In this document: positions 29,901 through 63,700 of the stretch, one piece after another
Numbering within the stretch: position 1 is the stretch's first letter
Layout: each line of letters begins with the position of its first letter
Origin: Rhodococcus rhodochrous
GTDB taxonomy: Bacteria; Actinomycetota; Actinomycetes; Mycobacteriales; Mycobacteriaceae
DNA length: 64,000 bases
Assembly: GCF_900187265.1 (NCBI RefSeq)
Contig: NZ_LT906450.1
Location: 3,773,444 to 3,837,443 of the forward strand
Direction of reading: 5' to 3'
Notes under the pieces: generated by a model
Database searches by the model: none
Told to the model about the DNA's origin: nothing
The model's input: the letters and a program-made list of their open reading frames with translations, nothing else
Position numbers and translations under genes: made by a program

Positions 29901-32562
29901 CCAGTGCAGCATGAACCACCATGAACATGGTGACGTCGTGTTCGCGGGCGGCGGCGGCGAGGGCTGCATGCAGATCTGCCGGTATCTCGGCGGAGAAGTT
30001 CGCGCCTCGGTTCGATGCCACCTGCGGACGCACACGATCAGCCGGAAGGTCCAGCTGTTCCGGAGCCCCCGCCAAGGTCTCACGCCAGAAATCGAGCTGG
30101 CGGGAAATCATCGATCCCGGATCGGTTTCGTCGCCCAGGACGCGGCGCTGCCACAGTGCGAAGTCGGCGTACTGCACTTCGAGGGGAGCCCATCCCGGGG
30201 ACTCACCGCGGCACCGGGACTCGTATGCCACCATCACGTCCCGAGCGAGCGGCCCCATCGAGGAACCGTCACCTGCGATGTGGTGTACGACGAACACCAA
30301 CACGAACTCGTCTGCTGCATCGACGATCCGGAACAGGCGGGCACGGAGCGGGACCTCGGCGGAAACATCGAAGCCGAGCGAGATCACCTCGGCCACTGCA
30401 TCACCGATGTCCGCCGCAGCGACGTCGACGGGCCCGAATGCCAACGGAACATCTTGTGCCGGAACGATCTTCTGGTAGCCGACACCGTCGACATCGGGGT
30501 ACATCGTCCGCAACGACTCGTGGCGGACGAGCACGTCGGAGATCGCCGCAGCGAGTGCCTCTACGTTCAGTTCCCCCGACAGTCGTAGCGCCATCGGTAT
30601 GTTGTCGACCGCGGACCCCGGAGCGAGTCGGTTCAGGAACCACATCCGTTGTTGCGCGTACGACAACGGCACACGATCCGGACGTTCCTGCGCCACGAGC
30701 GGTTCACCGACGGATTCGACGTGCTCGTCCACGTATCGCGCAAGCGCCACCACCGTAGGTGACTCGAACAGTGCACGCACCGGAACGTTCACACCGAGGT
30801 CATGGCCGAGTCGCCCTGCGACCTGCGTTGCAAGCAGAGAATTGCCGCCGAGCGCGAAGAAGTCGTCGTCGAGACCCGCCCGATCCACACCGAGCACCTC
30901 TGCGAAGACGGCAGCAACCATCTTCTCGGATCCGCTGACCGGGGGTCGGAATTCGGCGTTGCCGAAGACCGGATCCGGCAGTGCCTTCCGATCGAGCTTC
31001 CCGTTCGGTGTCAACGGGATGGTGTCGAGAACCATGAACGACGCCGGGACCATATGCGCGGGAAGGCTCCCGGCGATGTGCTCGCGGAGCCTGTCCACGT
31101 CGAGATCTCGAGAATTCACGGGCAGGATGTAGGACACCAGTGAGGTCACCCCGGCATCGTTCACGTGGCCGATCGTCGCCGCGAAGTCGACGTTCTCGTG
31201 GGCCGCGAGGACGGCGTCGATCTCCCCGAGTTCGATGCGGAAGCCGCGAACCTTGACCTGGAAGTCCGAACGTCCGATGTATTCGAGTTCAGGCGCGCGC
31301 CCTTCCTCGGTGACGACCCACCGCACCAGGTCGCCGGTGCGGTACATACGAGCTCCCGGCTCGCCGTAGGCATCGGCGACGAAGCGTTCGGCGGTGAGGC
31401 CTCCTCGCTTGTGGTATCCCCGCGCGACTCCCGCACCGGAGAGATACAACTCACCCACGACGCCGAGAGGGACACGCTGAAGGTGGGCGTCGAGGACCCT
31501 CGCCGACATGTTCGGGATGGTTGTACCGAGGGTGATGCGGTCGCCGGGGGACAGCGGCGCGCCGATATTCGTGACAATGGTGGTTTCGGTCGGGCCGTAA
31601 CAGTTGTGGAAGTTCCTTCCTGGCGCCCACCGAGCAACCAGTTCCTGCGGGTACGCCTCGCCACCGACGGCGACGGTGCGCAGGTCGGGCACGTTGTCAG
31701 GGTCGAGGGACGCCAGTGCCGCCGGAGTGATGAATGCGTGGGTCACACGCGTGCGGCGCAGGAACTCCTCCAGCTCTGCCCCTCCGTACAGATCGGGGGG
31801 TGCGATCACCATGGTCGCGCCGGCACCGATCGCCAGCAGCAATTCGAGTAACGAGGCGTCGAAGCTCGGCGACGCGAAGTGCAGAGTGCGAGATTCTGTG
31901 GTGATCGCGTAGCGCTCGCGTTGCGCGGCAGCGAGTGCCGCCAGACCACCGTGGGAGACCACCACGCCCTTCGGGAGACCTGTCGAACCCGAGGTGTAGA
32001 TGATGTACGCCGCATCCTCGAGACGCAGCGGAGCGACACGATCGGCATAGGTCGGGTTCGAAACCGGGAATTCGACGAGCCGCTCCCGTGTCTCGGGTGC
32101 GTCGAGCACGATCCATTCCACGGAATCCGGCAGATCCGTGACATATCGGTCCACGGTGAGTCCCACGGACGCTCCGGAATCTGTGATCATGTGGGCGATA
32201 CGTTCGGCAGGATAATTCGGATCCACGGGTACGAATGCGGCGCCGGTCTTGGCCACGGCCCACAACGCCACCATCGAATCGAAGGAACGACGGATCCCGA
32301 TCGCGACGAAGGCACCCGGGCCGATGCCGCGTCCGATGAGCATATGAGCGATCCGGGACGAGCGGGCATCCAGATCCGCGTAGGTCATTTCCCGACCGTC
32401 GAAAACGAGAGCAATGCCGGAGGGATTCGTTTCGACAGCGGTTGCCAGCAGTTGCGGCAGAAGCGGGGTCCGACTGGGGCGGGGACGACGAGCGGGCCGG
32501 TCCGGCCGACGGCGGCGCTCCCGCCCACCTGCCACCACACCGTCAGACGTTTCGCGTGTCAC
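17209..32562 (-). CDS. NRPS-1: terminal nonribosomal peptide synthetase, five modules plus TE
   Basis: Last enzyme of the assembly line, about 5117 aa from the GTG at 32560-32562 (AAGGGGAA ribosome binding site). The open frame extends 24 codons further upstream into a Cys/Ala-rich stretch that is not NRPS-like. Approximate domains (residues): A1 33-541, T1 541-614, C2 625-1074, A2 1096-1598, T2, C3 1688-2138, A3 2156-2654, T3, C4 2745-3195, A4 3215-3711, T4, C5 3801-4255, A5 4275-4771, T5 4772-4848, TE 4858-5117. All C domains keep HHIAGDG and all T domains GGNS. It begins with A, not C: its condensation partner is the last C domain of NRPS-2. Hand-read codes: A1 DALFAGCIV, A2 DVWDFILVS, A3 and A4 both DVWHFAWVV, A5 DAWQFGLIQ. 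The N-terminal 30 residues are strongly basic. Modules 3 and 4 are near-identical tandem copies. Confidence 0.95.
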   Translation of the reverse strand: MTRETSDGVVAGGRERRRRPDRPARRPRPSRTPLLPQLLATAVETNPSGIALVFDGREMTYADLDARSSRIAHMLIGRGIGPGAFVAIGIRRSFDSMVALWAVAKTGAAFVPVDPNYPAERIAHMITDSGASVGLTVDRYVTDLPDSVEWIVLDAPETRERLVEFPVSNPTYADRVAPLRLEDAAYIIYTSGSTGLPKGVVVSHGGLAALAAAQRERYAITTESRTLHFASPSFDASLLELLLAIGAGATMVIAPPDLYGGAELEEFLRRTRVTHAFITPAALASLDPDNVPDLRTVAVGGEAYPQELVARWAPGRNFHNCYGPTETTIVTNIGAPLSPGDRITLGTTIPNMSARVLDAHLQRVPLGVVGELYLSGAGVARGYHKRGGLTAERFVADAYGEPGARMYRTGDLVRWVVTEEGRAPELEYIGRSDFQVKVRGFRIELGEIDAVLAAHENVDFAATIGHVNDAGVTSLVSYILPVNSRDLDVDRLREHIAGSLPAHMVPASFMVLDTIPLTPNGKLDRKALPDPVFGNAEFRPPVSGSEKMVAAVFAEVLGVDRAGLDDDFFALGGNSLLATQVAGRLGHDLGVNVPVRALFESPTVVALARYVDEHVESVGEPLVAQERPDRVPLSYAQQRMWFLNRLAPGSAVDNIPMALRLSGELNVEALAAAISDVLVRHESLRTMYPDVDGVGYQKIVPAQDVPLAFGPVDVAAADIGDAVAEVISLGFDVSAEVPLRARLFRIVDAADEFVLVFVVHHIAGDGSSMGPLARDVMVAYESRCRGESPGWAPLEVQYADFALWQRRVLGDETDPGSMISRQLDFWRETLAGAPEQLDLPADRVRPQVASNRGANFSAEIPADLHAALAAAAREHDVTMFMVVHAALAVLLARLSGTDDIAIGTPVAGRGERALDDVIGMFVNTLVLRTRVESDTSLSSLLERTREVDLAAFAHADVPFERLVEVLNPERSQARHPLFQVALFFQNFTQTTFELPGLTIGAVESNYSTAKFDLQLTVAERLGTDSEYGGMAVDFTYATDLFDEDTIREFADRYLRILHTFVSDVGLPVGDVPLLDEAEVTRLVVDANNTGHPVEETLLLQRYRRQIVETPDAVAVSYEGAALTYDEFDRRVNRLARHLISIGVGPESRVALAIRRSVDLVVAIYAVLEAGGAYVPVDPDHPIERTGYVLESAEPVAVLTTSRDGFEVPGSTPVVSIDEIDLSSMSDAPVADSDRVSVLRPENTAYVIYTSGSTGRPKGVAVPHRAIANQMAWMRHAYALSPSDVYLQKTATTFDVSLWGFFLPLQVGAHLVIATPDGHRDPAYVARTVSEQKVTLTDFVPSMLTVFAEYARADELATLRDVFVIGEALPPETVRAFVRRSPAPLHNLYGPTEAAVSITYRKVVRSDSELRSVPIGLPQWNSRVLVLDARLRPVPVGVAGELYLSGVQLARGYHGRVDLTAERFVADPFVSGERMYRTGDLVRWTRNGELEYLGRTDFQVKFRGQRIELGEIETALLGVEGVAQSVTVVRGGDLGEHLVGYVVSAVDAILDPVAVRDAVRSVLPSYMVPSQVVVLDELPLNASGKLDRKALPEPVFEAVEFRAPRTPVEQTVAAVFGEVLGIERVGLDDDFFVLGGNSLSATQVVSRIGAALDAAVPVRVLFEGSTVEVLAARVAEHAGSGGRVPLVAQERPERVPLSFAQQRMWFLNQFDPSSAVYNVPLAIRLSGVLDVAALAAAVSDVVERHESLRTVYPAGPEGPAQVVVPVSAVGLDLSPVSVSGDEVPVRVGEVIAAGFDVAAAVPVRVRLFRVVDAVDEFVLVVVVHHIAGDGSSMGPLARDVMVAYESRCRGEVPGWAPLEVQYADFALWQRQVLGDESDRDSLIAQQTAYWRSTLDGLPESLTLPTDRPRPPVQSFRGARVPFEVPAAAHSGLKKLAREHDATMFMVVHAAVAVLLSRLSGSDDVAVGTPIAGRGERALDDLIGMFVNTLVLRTRVESSASFAEVLEQARAVDVAAFGHADVPFERLVEELAPTRSTAHAPLFQVLLVFENFAQTTFELPGLTVAGVEADLDTAKFDLQITFVERFDESGAPAGMSVAWTYATDLFDEATVVSFAERFVRLVEAVAADVSVPVGDVELLAPEERVSVLDSWNATGHAVSARLLTDLFDEQVQRSPGAPAVVFDGGEYTYGEFASRVNRLARYLISVGVGPESRVAVAMRRSVDLVVAVHAVLAAGGAYVPVDPDHPVERTGYVLDSSEPVLVLTTSRDGFGAPDSVPVVAVDELDVSDFSADAVSAAERVSILRPENTAYVIYTSGSTGRPKGVALPHAATVNQLLWAQDRYPLDATDVVLLKTPFTFDVSVWELFWTLQTGARLVVAEPDGHRDPEYLARVIDEQQVTTVHFVPSMLAAFLSAIPGSVGSSLRRVFVAGEALPMETVRRFAAVAGDTQLHNWYGPAEAEVVTAWAADPGASVAPIGSPVWNTRVLVLDGRLHPVPVGVAGELYLSGVQLARGYHGRVDLTAERFVADPFGSGARMYRTGDLVRWTRSGELEYLGRTDFQVKLRGQRIELGEIESALQQVPGVGQAVVVLHSDAQVGDRLVGYVAGAVDSGVVLDAVRSVLPSYMVPSQVVVLDELPLNASGKLDRKALPEPVFEAVEFRAPRTPVEQTVAAVFGEVLGIERVGLDDDFFVLGGNSLSATQVVSRIGAALDAAVPVRVLFEGSTVEVLAARVAEHAGAGGRVPLVAQERPERVPLSFAQQRMWFLNQFDPSSAVYNVPLAIRLSGVLDVAALAAAVSDVVERHESLRTVYPAGPEGPAQVVVPVSAVGLDLSPVSVSGDEVPVRVGEVIAAGFDVAAAVPVRVRLFRVVDAVDEFVLVVVVHHIAGDGSSMGPLARDVMVAYESRCRGEVPGWAPLEVQYADFALWQRQVLGSEDDPESLISRQVGFWRENLADVPEVLSLPTDRPRPPVQSFRGATVPSDVSASAHRALTRVARENDATMFMVVHAAVAVLLSRLSGSDDVAVGTPIAGRGERALDDLIGMFVNTLVLRTRVESSASFAEVLEQARAVDVAAFGHADVPFERLVEELAPTRSTAHAPLFQVLLVFQNFAQTTFELPGLTVAGVEADLDTAKFDLQITFVERFDESGAPAGMSVAWTYATDLFDEATVVSFAERFVRLVEAVAADVSVPVGDVELLAPEERVSVLDSWNATGHAVSARLLTDLFDEQVQRSPGAPAVVFDGGEYTYGEFASRVNRLARYLISVGVGPESRVAVAMRRSVDLVVAVHAVLAAGGAYVPVDPDHPVERTGYVLDSSEPVLVLTTSRDGFGAPDSVPVVAVDELDVSDFSADAVSAAERVSILRPENTAYVIYTSGSTGRPKGVALPHAATVNQLLWAQDRYPLDATDVVLLKTPFTFDVSVWELFWTLQTGARLVVAEPDGHRDPEYLARVIDEQQVTTVHFVPSMLAAFLSAIPGSVGSSLRRVFVAGEALPMETVRRFAAVAGDTQLHNWYGPAEAEVVTAWAADPGASVAPIGSPVWNTRVLVLDGRLHPVPVGVAGELYLSGVQLARGYHGRVDLTAERFVADPFGSGARMYRTGDLVRWTRSGELEYLGRTDFQVKLRGQRIELGEIESALQQVPGVGQAVVVLHSDAQVGDRLVGYVAGAVDSGVVLDAVRSVLPSYMVPSQVVVLDELPLNASGKLDRKALPEPVFEAVEFRAPRTPVEQTVAAVFGEVLGIERVGLDDDFFVLGGNSLSATQVVSRIGAALDAAVPVRVLFEGSTVEVLAARVAEHAGAGGRVPLVAQERPERVPLSFAQQRMWFLNRLDTSSGTNNVGMALRLSGALDVAALAAAVSDVVERHESLRTVYPMTDGVGYQRVLPRSEVDLDLNEEIVGAAEVATRAVDAITAGFDVAVEVPVRVRLFRVVDAVDEFVLVVVVHHIAGDGVSMGPLARDVMVAYESRCRGEAPGWAPLEVQYADFALWQRQVLGSEDDPQSLISRQVGFWRESLAGLPDQLDLPVDRARPAVASNRGAMHVGVVDAGVHEALTRVARERGVTVFMAVHAALAVLLARLSGTDDIAIGTPVAGRGERALDDLVGMFVNTLVLRTRVESSASFAEVLEQARAVDVAAFGHADVPFERLVEVLNPERSQARHPLFQVLLSFQNFERAGLELPGLTVAPVELDAVSAKFDLDVTVAEQFDESGAPAGMSVAWTYATDLFDEATVVSFAERFVRLVEAVAADVSVPVGDVELLAPEERVSVLDSWNDTTQTRPAETWPQLYDSSVSVSGDTTALVSDGSEVSYGEFSSRVNRLARYLISVGVGPESRVAVAMRRSVDLVVAVHAVLAAGGAYVPVDPDHPVERTGYVLDSSEPVLVLTTSRDGFGAPDSVPVVPVDEVDLSSVSDAPVTDSDRRAVLRPENTAYVIYTSGSTGRPKGVAVEHRSVVNQLLWMQERFVLGADDVVLLKTPFTFDASVWELLLPLQAGARLVVAEPDGHRDPEYLARVIDEQQVTAVQFVPSVLEAVLDQWSSGMWTSLRALFTGGEELSASTALRTRQTCSAQVHNLYGPTEATIQATSFTYLDSSDGRVVPIGSPVRNTRVLVLDGRLRPVPVGVAGELYLSGVQLARGYHGRVDLTAERFVADPFGSGERMYRTGDLVRWTRDGELEYLGRTDFQVKFRGQRIELGEIEAVLDALAGVARSVATVFRRESGDALIGYVVPTADVEIDPDEVVASVRGLLPSYMVPSRVVVLDELPLNASGKLDRGALPTPVFETDSFRAPRTETQQIVAAVFGEVLGVERVGLDDNFFALGGNSLSATRIVSGLAAQGRLMKLQWMFVDPTPAGLAARIDGAVGISTAGTDVLLPIRTTGSGRPVFCVHPIVGLAWCYVGLAQYIDDRPLYGLQTPALREPDFDPHSLRDIAGRYVDEIRKVAPEGPYDLVGWSLGGALAHEIAVQLQADGADVASLVLIDSYSNAEAVTVEGLDALTSRELLGGIGLDPATIDSQGEESTGIVRAVSRTYGVSVEDAEALVTKLLANANRDMRLAERNEPGIFRGDIDFVTAGHDDRTGERAMSSWFPFVTGRVNNTVVSETHWQMMSPEIFAIVRDALAGKGDSSK
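18250..19740 (-). other. A5 of NRPS-1, predicted glutamine-activating
   Basis: Reading the pocket between FDASVWEL and [10 protein letters not shown] gives DAWQFGLIQ. Eight of nine positions match the Gln code DAWQFGLID(K) of tyrocidine-type synthetases; the last differs (Q for D). Gln is therefore likely as the C-terminal residue, though the alignment was done by hand. Confidence 0.6.
21099..24269 (-). repeat. module-length tandem repeat, unit 1 (NRPS-1 module 4 side)
   Basis: Each base x in 21099-24726 corresponds to x+3171, with near-identical DNA except for an island at 23580-23779. The 3171-bp unit is 1057 codons, one T-A-C module equivalent, so the frame is kept. Homology continues further left as a mosaic of identical and diverged blocks to about 19800. 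Confidence 0.93.
24270..27440 (-). repeat. module-length tandem repeat, unit 2 (NRPS-1 module 3 side)
   Basis: Second copy of the 3171-bp unit. Outside the diverged island (26751-26951) only isolated differences were noticed, for example one base near 26426 that changes Gln to Glu in the C domain. Confidence 0.93.
27441..27897 (-). repeat. partial third copy of the 3171-bp unit
   Basis: The T domain and the end of A2 of NRPS-1 repeat the start of unit 2 almost exactly. Identity stops abruptly after the CCGCATC shared with 24720-24726, inside the A/T region. Confidence 0.88.
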
Positions 32563-32640
32563 CGAGAATTCCCCTTCACTTCGATGCGACTGTGCACAGG
32601 CACAGGCACAGACATACGGGCACGACCCCCGCAACGGACG

Positions 32641-32663
32641 GCCCCGGGCCGGAAGCCCGGGGC
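32641..32663 (-). terminator. hairpin between NRPS-2 and NRPS-1
   Basis: 9-bp GC-only perfect stem with a 5-nt loop (arms 32641-32649 and 32655-32663) in the 212-bp gap. No T-run follows. It may reduce read-through, giving NRPS-1 some independence, or merely stabilise the mRNA. A short hexamer repeat (CACAGG units near 32593-32607) lies between it and the NRPS-1 start. Confidence 0.45.
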
Positions 32664-32774
32664 ATCCCCCGTTTGCATCGGGCGTGCCCGTGTGAGTCTA
32701 CGTATCCACCCAACCTGTTCCTCGCGCCGCAATGCCAGGTTCGTTACGCCACGCGACGAGCAACCGCTCGGTTC

Positions 32775-54356
<21,582 letters not shown>

Positions 54357-54492
54357 CTACCAGATCCTCCCAATACGCTACGAGCCGTCTTCCCCCCGAT
54401 GGACCGACGGGCACGCCGAACACACACACGAACCTTTGATCCTAGCGCGCCGATGAGAGCTTCCTGCGTCGGCTACGAGCCGCGTGAACCGA

Positions 54493-54777
54493 TCACCCCC
54501 CGTTCTGCACAGCTACGGCCCGGTCGATGATCGTTTCGAGAGCCGCACGGTATCCCTCGGCTCCCAGTGCTTGCAGCAGTCCGGGCAACAGCGCGGACAG
54601 TGCAACCGTGACGAGAGCATCCGGTTTCAGTGCTCCTCCCATCGACGACGACACCGTCGTCAACTGGACGTCGAGTTCTCGTAAGGTCACCGCCCTGCCG
54701 CCGTGCTCGAGCACGACCGTTTCCGGTGCCGTCTCGGCTGCAGCCGAGACCAGGGCGGGCAGGTCGGCGACAGTCGG
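54493..54777 (-). other. C-terminal A-domain stump of NRPS-3
   Basis: After the last C domain, 94 residues beginning PTVADLPALVSAAAE resemble the first 90 residues of an A domain and then end with the stop codon. They match the N-terminal stump of NRPS-2, sharing MGG.L.PDALV.VALS. It may be a docking element or a fission scar. Confidence 0.8.
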
Positions 54778-57700
54778 TCGCGGAGCGGCCTGCTGCAGCT
54801 CCCGAGCCGTACGGACGTCCACGGACCGGACGACGAGGGAGGGGTCGGATGTGACCGTCTCCAGCACCGTCACGAATCTCTCAGCGAATGCCGCGATCGT
54901 GGATTCGTCGAACAGATCGGTCGCGTAGGTGATCAGCATCGGCATGCCGACCAGTGCGCGGTCCGCGCCGTACTCCTCTCCGATCGCCAACTGCAGGTCG
55001 ACCTTTGCCTGTCCCAGATCGCTGTCGAACGCCGAGATCTCCAGACCCGGTAGCTCGAGCGAGGCCTGCTCGGTGTTCTGATACGTGAGCATCACCTGGA
55101 ACAGTGGCGGATAGGCGGACGAACGCGAACGCCCCAGTGCATCCACAAGACGTTCGAACGGCAGCTCCGCGTGAGCGAAAGCGGCGAGATCCACATCGCG
55201 TACATCTTGGAGGAGCTCCGAGAACGTCGCTGTCGGCGACACCTCGGTCCGCAACACCAAAGTGTTGACGAACATACCGATCAGATCGTCGAGCGCCTGC
55301 TCCCCACGGCCGGCAACCGGAGTACCGACGGTGATATCGGAACTGTTCGACAACTTCGAGAGCAGTACCGTCAGCGCGGAGTGCACAACCATGAAGACGG
55401 TCACGCGTTCCTGACGGGCAAGGGCTTCGATCCGCTCCGCCAGATCCGGCTCCACCGTGAAGGAATAGGACGCGCCGTTGGTCGACGGGCGCGACGGTCT
55501 CGGCCGATCCAATGGGAGATCGAGCACCTCGGGTGCGCCCTCGAGTGCCCTGGTCCAATACTCGAGCTGTTCGGCCGCGACGCTGCCGGGATCCTCGTCA
55601 TCGCCCAGAACATCGCGCTGCCACAGCGCGTAGTCGGCGTACTGGACACGTAGCGGATCCCAGCCGGGAGCCGAGTTCTCGGACCGGGCATGGTAGGCGG
55701 TGACCACGTCCCGCGTCAGCGGTCCCATCGAGAAGCCGTCCGCACTGATGTGGTGCACCACGACGACGAGAACGAACTCCGTCGGGCTCGTCTCGAACAG
55801 ACGGATCCGGACCGGGACCTCTCTCGACACGTCGAATCCGGTGGTGACGGCCTCCTCGACACGAGCGACGAGTTCCGTTTCGTCCACTTCGACGTGCGGA
55901 ACATCGACAGCGAATTCCGTCACTGCCAGGATCCGCTGGAGCGGGCCGGTCTCGGTGTCCGGATAGACAGTGCGCAGTATCTCGTGCCGGGCCACCACGT
56001 CGCGAACCGCCGCTCGGAGCGCTGAGATGTCGAGCAGACCGGAGAGTCGGATCACCACGGGGATGTTGTAGACCGCCGACGAGGTGTCCACCTGATTGAG
56101 GATCCACATCCGCTGCTGGGCGAGCGACAGCGGTACGGCCTCCGGCCTCGGCCGACGCGTGAGATCGATTCGTGGACGCCCCGACGCCTCGTCCTCCGCG
56201 CGTGCAGTGAGCGCACGAACGGTCGGTGCCTCGAACACGGCTCGAACCGGTACCCGGGTGTCGAGAGCCTCTCCGAGGCGTGCCACCAACCGCGTGGCGA
56301 TCAGCGAGTTGCCGCCCAACTCGAAGAAGTCGTCCTCTGCGCCTACGCGATCGAGACCGAGGAGCTCGGCGAACACCGATGCGACGACCTCCTCGACCGG
56401 CGTGGCCGGCGCCACGAACCGACGTGCCTCGAACACCGGCGCGGGAAGCGCACGACGGTCGATCTTGCCGTTGACGTTCAGCGGCAAGCTGTCGAGCACC
56501 ATGATCGCCGAAGGCACCATGTACGACGGCAGGACCTCACGCAGGGCCGCAGTCACCTGGACCGCATCCACATCGGTGTCCGGAGTCGGCACCACGTACC
56601 CCACCAACTGTTCGGAAGTGCGGTCGTCGCGATGCACGGTAACCACGCATCGAGCCACCTCGGGACGCGCTCGCAATGCGGCTTCGATGTCCCCGAGTTC
56701 GATCCGGTAACCACGTAGCTTCACCTGGAAATCGGCGCGGCCGATGTACTCGAGGCGGCCGTTGTACGGATCGGAGGGATCCGTGACCCACCGGACGACA
56801 TCACCGGTCCTGTACATCCGGGAACCACCCCCACTGAACGGATCGGCGACGAACCGTTCGGCGGTGAGATCCCCGCGCATGTGGTAACCCCGGGCGAGCT
56901 GAGCACCCGACAGGTACAGCTCACCGGCAACTCCCGGCAGCACCGGCCGAAGCCGGGAATCGAGGACGTAGACGCGACTGTTCCATACGGGACCACCGAT
57001 CGGAACGGTGGCACCCACGTCCTCCGTAACCTGCTGTTCGGTGATCGACACGGCTGCCTCCGTCGGGCCGTACAGGTTGTACAGCTCCGCATCGTTGCCG
57101 GACGACAGGAATCGCCGCGCCGTCTCGGCCGGCAGTTCCTCACCGATCGCGAGTACCCGGCGCAGAGCATCCGGAAGCCGGCCGTCGTTCTCTTCGAGGA
57201 GCATCTGCAGCATCGAGGGAACGACATGCAGCGTGGTCACGGCCTCGGACTCCATCAACCGGACGAGGTAGCCGGGATCCCGATGTCCATCGGCATCTGC
57301 GATGACGAGCCGACCGCCACAGGCCGCGGCGGACCAGAACTCCCATACCGACAGGTCGAAGGTCGCAACCGTCTTGAGGAGCACGGCGTCGTCCGGGCCC
57401 ATACCGAAGCGCGCACGCTTCCACAACAGCTGATTGGCGACAGCGGCGTGAGGCACCGCCACCCCCTTCGGGCGTCCGGTCGACCCCGAAGTGAAGATCA
57501 CATAGGCGGCGTTGGCCGGCCGCAGCGGCGCGGACCGCTCCTCCGGCACGATCGGGGCCTCGGACACCCCGCTCATATCCAGCTTGTCGATGAGGATCGA
57601 CGAGCAACTCCCGTGCCCGGTGAAGTGGTCACGCTCCGTGCTCAGGATGCAGAGCGGGTTGGCACTCGTGACAATGGTCGCGATCCGCTCAGCAGGCTGA

Positions 57701-60700
57701 TCCGGGTCGATCGGGACGTAGGCAGCGCCGGTCTTGGCAATCGCGTACATACCCACGACGAGATCGATCGATCGCCGGATAGCCAGGCCGACAAGGCACT
57801 CCGGACCGACCCCGCGACCGATGAGGTAGCGGGCGAGACGGTTCACCCGGGAATCGAGCTCGCGGTAGGTCACCTGTTCGCCGCCGGCGACCAAGGCGAT
57901 CGCATCGGGCGACGTGGACACCTGGTTCTCGTAGAGCGACACCAGCGTCGAGGATGCGTCCACCGTGTGATCGGTGTCGTTCCACCGGACGAGCATGCGC
58001 TCACGCTCGGCCGGATCGAGCAGATCCACCCCGCCGACGAGCACGGACGAATCCGCAGCGACCTTGTCGACCAACCGCACGAAGCGTTCCGCAAAGCCGT
58101 CGACCGTGGACTGTTCGAACAGATCCGTGGCGTAGGTGAAGGTCGCTTCCATCCCGGCAGGTTCACCGTCCGGGCCGTAGTCGTCGGACAGGATCAAGTG
58201 CAGATCGAACTGCGCAAGTCCTGCGTCGACCTCGAACGGTACGACGTCGAGACCAGGAAGCCGGAACTCTCCACGCTCGTGGTTCTGGAACGAGAAGCCC
58301 ACTTGGACCAGTGGATGCCGTGCGGTCGAGCGAGACGGGTTGAGCACCTCGATGAGCCTCTCGAACGGCACATCCGAATGGGCGAACGCGTCGAGGTCCT
58401 TCTCTCGTACGGACGCGAGCAACTCGTCGAAGGTCTTGTCCGGCGACACCTCGGTGCGCAGCACCAGGGTGTTGACGAACATGCCGATCAGATCGTCGAG
58501 TGCCTGCTCCCCACGACCGGCGATCGGCGTGCCGATCGCGATGTCGTCACCACCCGACAAGCGCGCCAACAACACGGCGAACACGGCGTGTACCGCCATG
58601 AACAAGGTGGTGTTGTTCCTCCGGGCCAACGTCGTCAGTGCGCGATGCTGGTCCGGGGACAAGGTGAAAGTCGCGCGGCCACCCCTGAAGGACTGCACCG
58701 CAGGGCGCGGATGATCCGTCGGCAGCTCGAGTTGCTCGGGGGCATCCCGCAACATCTCGACCCAGTAGTCGAGTTGCTGGGAGATCAACGACTCGGGATC
58801 GTCCTCTGCGCCGAGTACCTGCCGCTGCCACAGGGCGTAATCGGCGTACTGCACCTCGAGCGGTTCCCACGCCGGTGCAGCACCTGCGGAACGCGCGGTG
58901 TACGCGAGCATCAGATCCCGGGCGAACGGCACCATCGACGACCCGTCGGCGCTGATGTGATGAATCACCGCACCGAGCACGAACTCGTCCTCGCCGACCC
59001 GGAACAACTCCATCCGCACCGGAATCTCCGAGGTGACATCGAAACGAGTGGTCACCAACTCGAACAACTTCCGTTCGAGCTCGTCACCGGCGACGATCAC
59101 CGCTTCCAGCGACACGGACGGAACCGGCAGGATCCGCTGCGCCGGACCGTCCACCGTCTCCGGATACACCGTCCGCAACGACTCGTGCCGGGCGAAGACG
59201 TCACCGACCGCCTCGGCCAGCACGGCAACATCGACTCGGCCCCGCAACCGCAGAGCCATCGGAATGTTGTATGCCGTCGATTCGGTATCGAACCGGTTCA
59301 GGAACCACATCCGCGTCTGCGCCAACGACAACGGCACATTCTCCGGACGTTCCTGCGCCACCAGCGCCGCCCGTGCACCGCTACCGATCTGCGATTCGAG
59401 TGCCGCGGCCAACGCCCCCACCGTCGACGCCTCGAAGAACATCCGCACCGGCACCTCGGTATCGAGCGCAGCACCGATCCGCGCGACCACCTTCGTCGCC
59501 AACAGCGAATTACCACCGAGTTCGAAGAAGTCGTCGTCGACACCGACCCGAGCCACCTCGAGCACATCGCCGAACACCTGCGCGACGATCTCCTCGACCG
59601 GCGTGGCCGGCGCTCGGAACTCGCGCACCGCGAACACCGGTGCCGGCAACGCCCGACGATCCAACTTGCCGTTGACCGTCAACGGAATCTGCGTCAACAC
59701 CACGAACGCCGACGGCACCATGTAATCGGGCAACCGATCGGATACATGCGCCCGCAGAGCTTCCGGATCCACATCCGCACCCGCGGCCGCCACCACATAC
59801 GCCACGATCCGCTGGTCACCGGGGTTGTCCTCACGCACCACCACGGCCACCTGCGCCACCGAGTCGTCCGACAGCACCGTCGCCTCGATCTCACCGAGCT
59901 CGATACGGAAACCGCGCACCTTCACCTGGTCGTCGGCACGACCGAGATACTCGAGCTCCCCGTCCCGGTTCCACCGGGCCACGTCACCGGTGCGATACAG
60001 CAACGACCCGTCCGTGTCGAACGGATCGGCCACGAACCGCGCCGCCGTCAACGACGGACGACCGTGATAACCCCGCGCCAACTGGCCACCGGCGACATAC
60101 AACTCACCCGCGACACCCACCGGCACCGGCCGCAGACGCCGATCCAGCACGAACACCCGCAAACCGGAAATCGCCTCACCGACAATACTTCCGGCCGCAG
60201 TACGCGCCGTCACCTCATCGATACGACGATGCGACACATGCACCGTCGTCTCGGTGATGCCATACATGTTCACCAACCGCGGAACACGATCGCCACGACG
60301 CTCGAACCACGGCACCAGACGCCGCAACTCCAACGCCTCACCACCGAAGATCACATACCGCAACGCCAACTCCGGCGCCGGAACCGCGGTCCGATCCACC
60401 TCCGCCAGCTGATAGAACGCCGACGGCGTCTGATTGAGCACCGTCACCCGCTCGCGCTCGAGCAACTCCAGGAACTGCTGCGGCGACCGCGACGTGAAGT
60501 AGTCGACCACCACCAACGTCCCGCCGTAGAGCAACGCCCCCCACAGCTCCCACACCGAGAAATCGAACGCATACGAGTGGAACATCGTCCACACGTCCTG
60601 CGGCCCGAACCCGTAGACCGACTCGGTATCGGCCAACAACCGCACCACGTTCCGATGCGGAACCAGCACACCCTTCGGGCGACCCGTCGACCCCGACGTA

Positions 60701-63700
60701 TAGATCACATACGCCACCGACTCCGGACGCAGCACACCACGCCGCTCCGCCGGCACGATCGGATCCGCCGACACCTGACCCAGATCCAGCCGATCGATCT
60801 CGACGACCTGCACCCCGGCAGCGAAATCGACCTCACGACCCGACCACGACACCACACAGGTCGGCGCCGAATCCTCCACCACATACGCCAACCGGTCGGC
60901 CGGCGACGACGGATCCAACGGCACATACGCCCCACCGGCCTGCACCACCGCCAGCAACGCCACCACCAGATCCGCAGACCGCGGCAACGCCACACCGACC
61001 AACGACTCCGCACCGACCCCCAGATCGATCAGATGCCGCGCCAGACGACGCGACCGCGCCGCCAACTCCGCATACGACACCCGCTCGTCACCGAAGACCA
61101 CCGCCGTCGCATCAGCGGCAGCCACGACCCGTTCGTCGAACAACTCCGCCAACGTGACCGCACCCGCAGCACCCACACCACGACCGGGCCACCGCCGAAC
61201 CACCAACTCACGCTCGACCGGATCCAGAATCTCCAGATCCCCCACCGGCACCCGCGAATCCGCCACCACCGCAGACAGAATCCGCACATACCGCTCCGCG
61301 AACCCACGCACCGTCGACTCGTCGAACAAATCCACCGCATACGTCAACGTCGCCGACATACCCGCAGGGGTTCCCTGTTCGTCGTACTGCTCGACCAGGG
61401 TCAGCTGCAGATCGAACTTGGACACGGCATTGGGGAGTTCGACGGGCCCGACCGCCAGTCCCGGAAGTTCGAGCTGGGCCTGCTGCTGGTTCTGGAAGGC
61501 GAGCATCACCTGGAACAACGGATGCCGCGCCTGCGACCGCACCGGGTTGAGCACCTCCACCAACCGCTCGAACGGCACATCCGAATGCCCGAACGCCGCC
61601 AGATCCGTCTCCGCGATCTGTCCGAGCAAGCCCGTGAAATTCACCGCCGGATCCACCTCGGTGCGCAGCACCAGGGTGTTGACGAACATGCCGATCAGAT
61701 CGTCGAGTGCCTGCTCCCCACGACCGGCGATCGGCGTGCCGATCGCGATGTCGTCACCACCCGACAAGCGCGCCAACAACACCGCCAACGCCGCATGCAT
61801 CACCATGAACGGCGTCGCACCCTCACGACGCGCCAACGCATCGACCGCCGCATGCAGACCCGCATCCACCTCGAAGTGATGCTCCGCGCCCTGGGCGCTC
61901 GATCGTTCCGGCCGGGGGCGGTCTGCGGGGAAGGTCACCTCGTCGGGCAGATCTGCCAGCGCACCCCGCCAGTAGTCGAGTTGCTGGGAGATCAACGACT
62001 CGGGATCGTCCTCTGCGCCGAGTACCTGCCGCTGCCACAGGGCGTAATCGGCGTACTGCACCTCGAGCGGTTCCCACGCCGGTGCAGCACCTGCGGAACG
62101 CGCGGTGTACGCGAGCATCAGATCCCGGGCGAACGGCACCATCGACGACCCGTCGGCGCTGATGTGATGAATCACCGCACCGAGCACGAACTCGTCCTCG
62201 CCGACCCGGAACAACTCCATCCGCACCGGAATCTCCGAGGTGACATCGAAACGAGTGGTCACCAACTCGAACAACTTCCGTTCGAGCTCGTCACCGGCGA
62301 CGATCACCGCTTCCAGCGACACGGACGGAACCGGCAGGATCCGCTGCGCCGGACCGTCCACCGTCTCCGGATACACCGTCCGCAACGACTCGTGCCGGGC
62401 GAAGACGTCACCGACCGCCTCGGCCAGCACGGCAACATCGACTCGGCCCCGCAACCGCAGAGCCATCGGAATGTTGTATGCCGTCGATTCGGTATCGAAC
62501 CGGTTCAGGAACCACATCCGCGTCTGCGCCAACGACAACGGCACATTCTCCGGACGTTCCTGCGCCACCAGCGCCGCCCGTGCACCGCTACCGATCTGCG
62601 ATTCGAGTGCCGCGGCCAACGCCCCCACCGTCGACGCCTCGAAGAACATCCGCACCGGCACCTCGGTATCGAGCGCAGCACCGATCCGCGCGACCACCTT
62701 CGTCGCCAACAGCGAATTACCACCGAGTTCGAAGAAGTCGTCGTCGACACCGACCCGAGCCACCTCGAGCACATCGCCGAACACCTGCGCGACGATCTCC
62801 TCGACCGGCGTGGCCGGCGCTCGGAACTCGCGCACCGCGAACACCGGTGCCGGCAACGCCCGACGATCCAACTTGCCGTTGACCGTCAACGGAATCTGCG
62901 TCAACACCACGAACGCCGACGGCACCATGTAATCGGGCAACCGATCGGATACATGCGCCCGCAGAGCTTCCGGATCCACATCCGCACCCGCGGCCGCCAC
63001 CACATACGCCACGATCCGCTGGTCACCGGGGTTGTCCTCACGCACCACCACGGCCACCTGCGCCACCGAGTCGTCCGACAGCACCGTCGCCTCGATCTCA
63101 CCGAGCTCGATACGGAAACCGCGCACCTTCACCTGGTCGTCGGCACGACCGAGATACTCGAGCTCCCCGTCCCGGTTCCACCGGGCCACGTCACCGGTGC
63201 GATACAGCAACGACCCGTCCGTGTCGAACGGATCGGCCACGAACCGCGCCGCCGTCAACGACGGACGACCGTGATAACCCCGCGCCAACTGGCCACCGGC
63301 GACATACAACTCACCCGCGACACCCACCGGCACCGGCCGCAGACGCCGATCCAGCACGAACACCCGCAAACCGGAAATCGCCTCACCGACAATACTTCCG
63401 GCCGCAGTACGCGCCGTCACCTCATCGATACGACGATGCGACACATGCACCGTCGTCTCGGTGATGCCATACATGTTCACCAACCGCGGAACACGATCGC
63501 CACGACGCTCGAACCACGGCACCAGACGCCGCAACTCCAACGCCTCACCACCGAAGATCACATACCGCAACGCCAACTCCGGCGCCGGAACCGCGGTCCG
63601 ATCCACCTCCGCCAGCTGATAGAACGCCGACGGCGTCTGATTGAGCACCGTCACCCGCTCGCGCTCGAGCAACTCCAGGAACTGCTGCGGCGACCGCGAC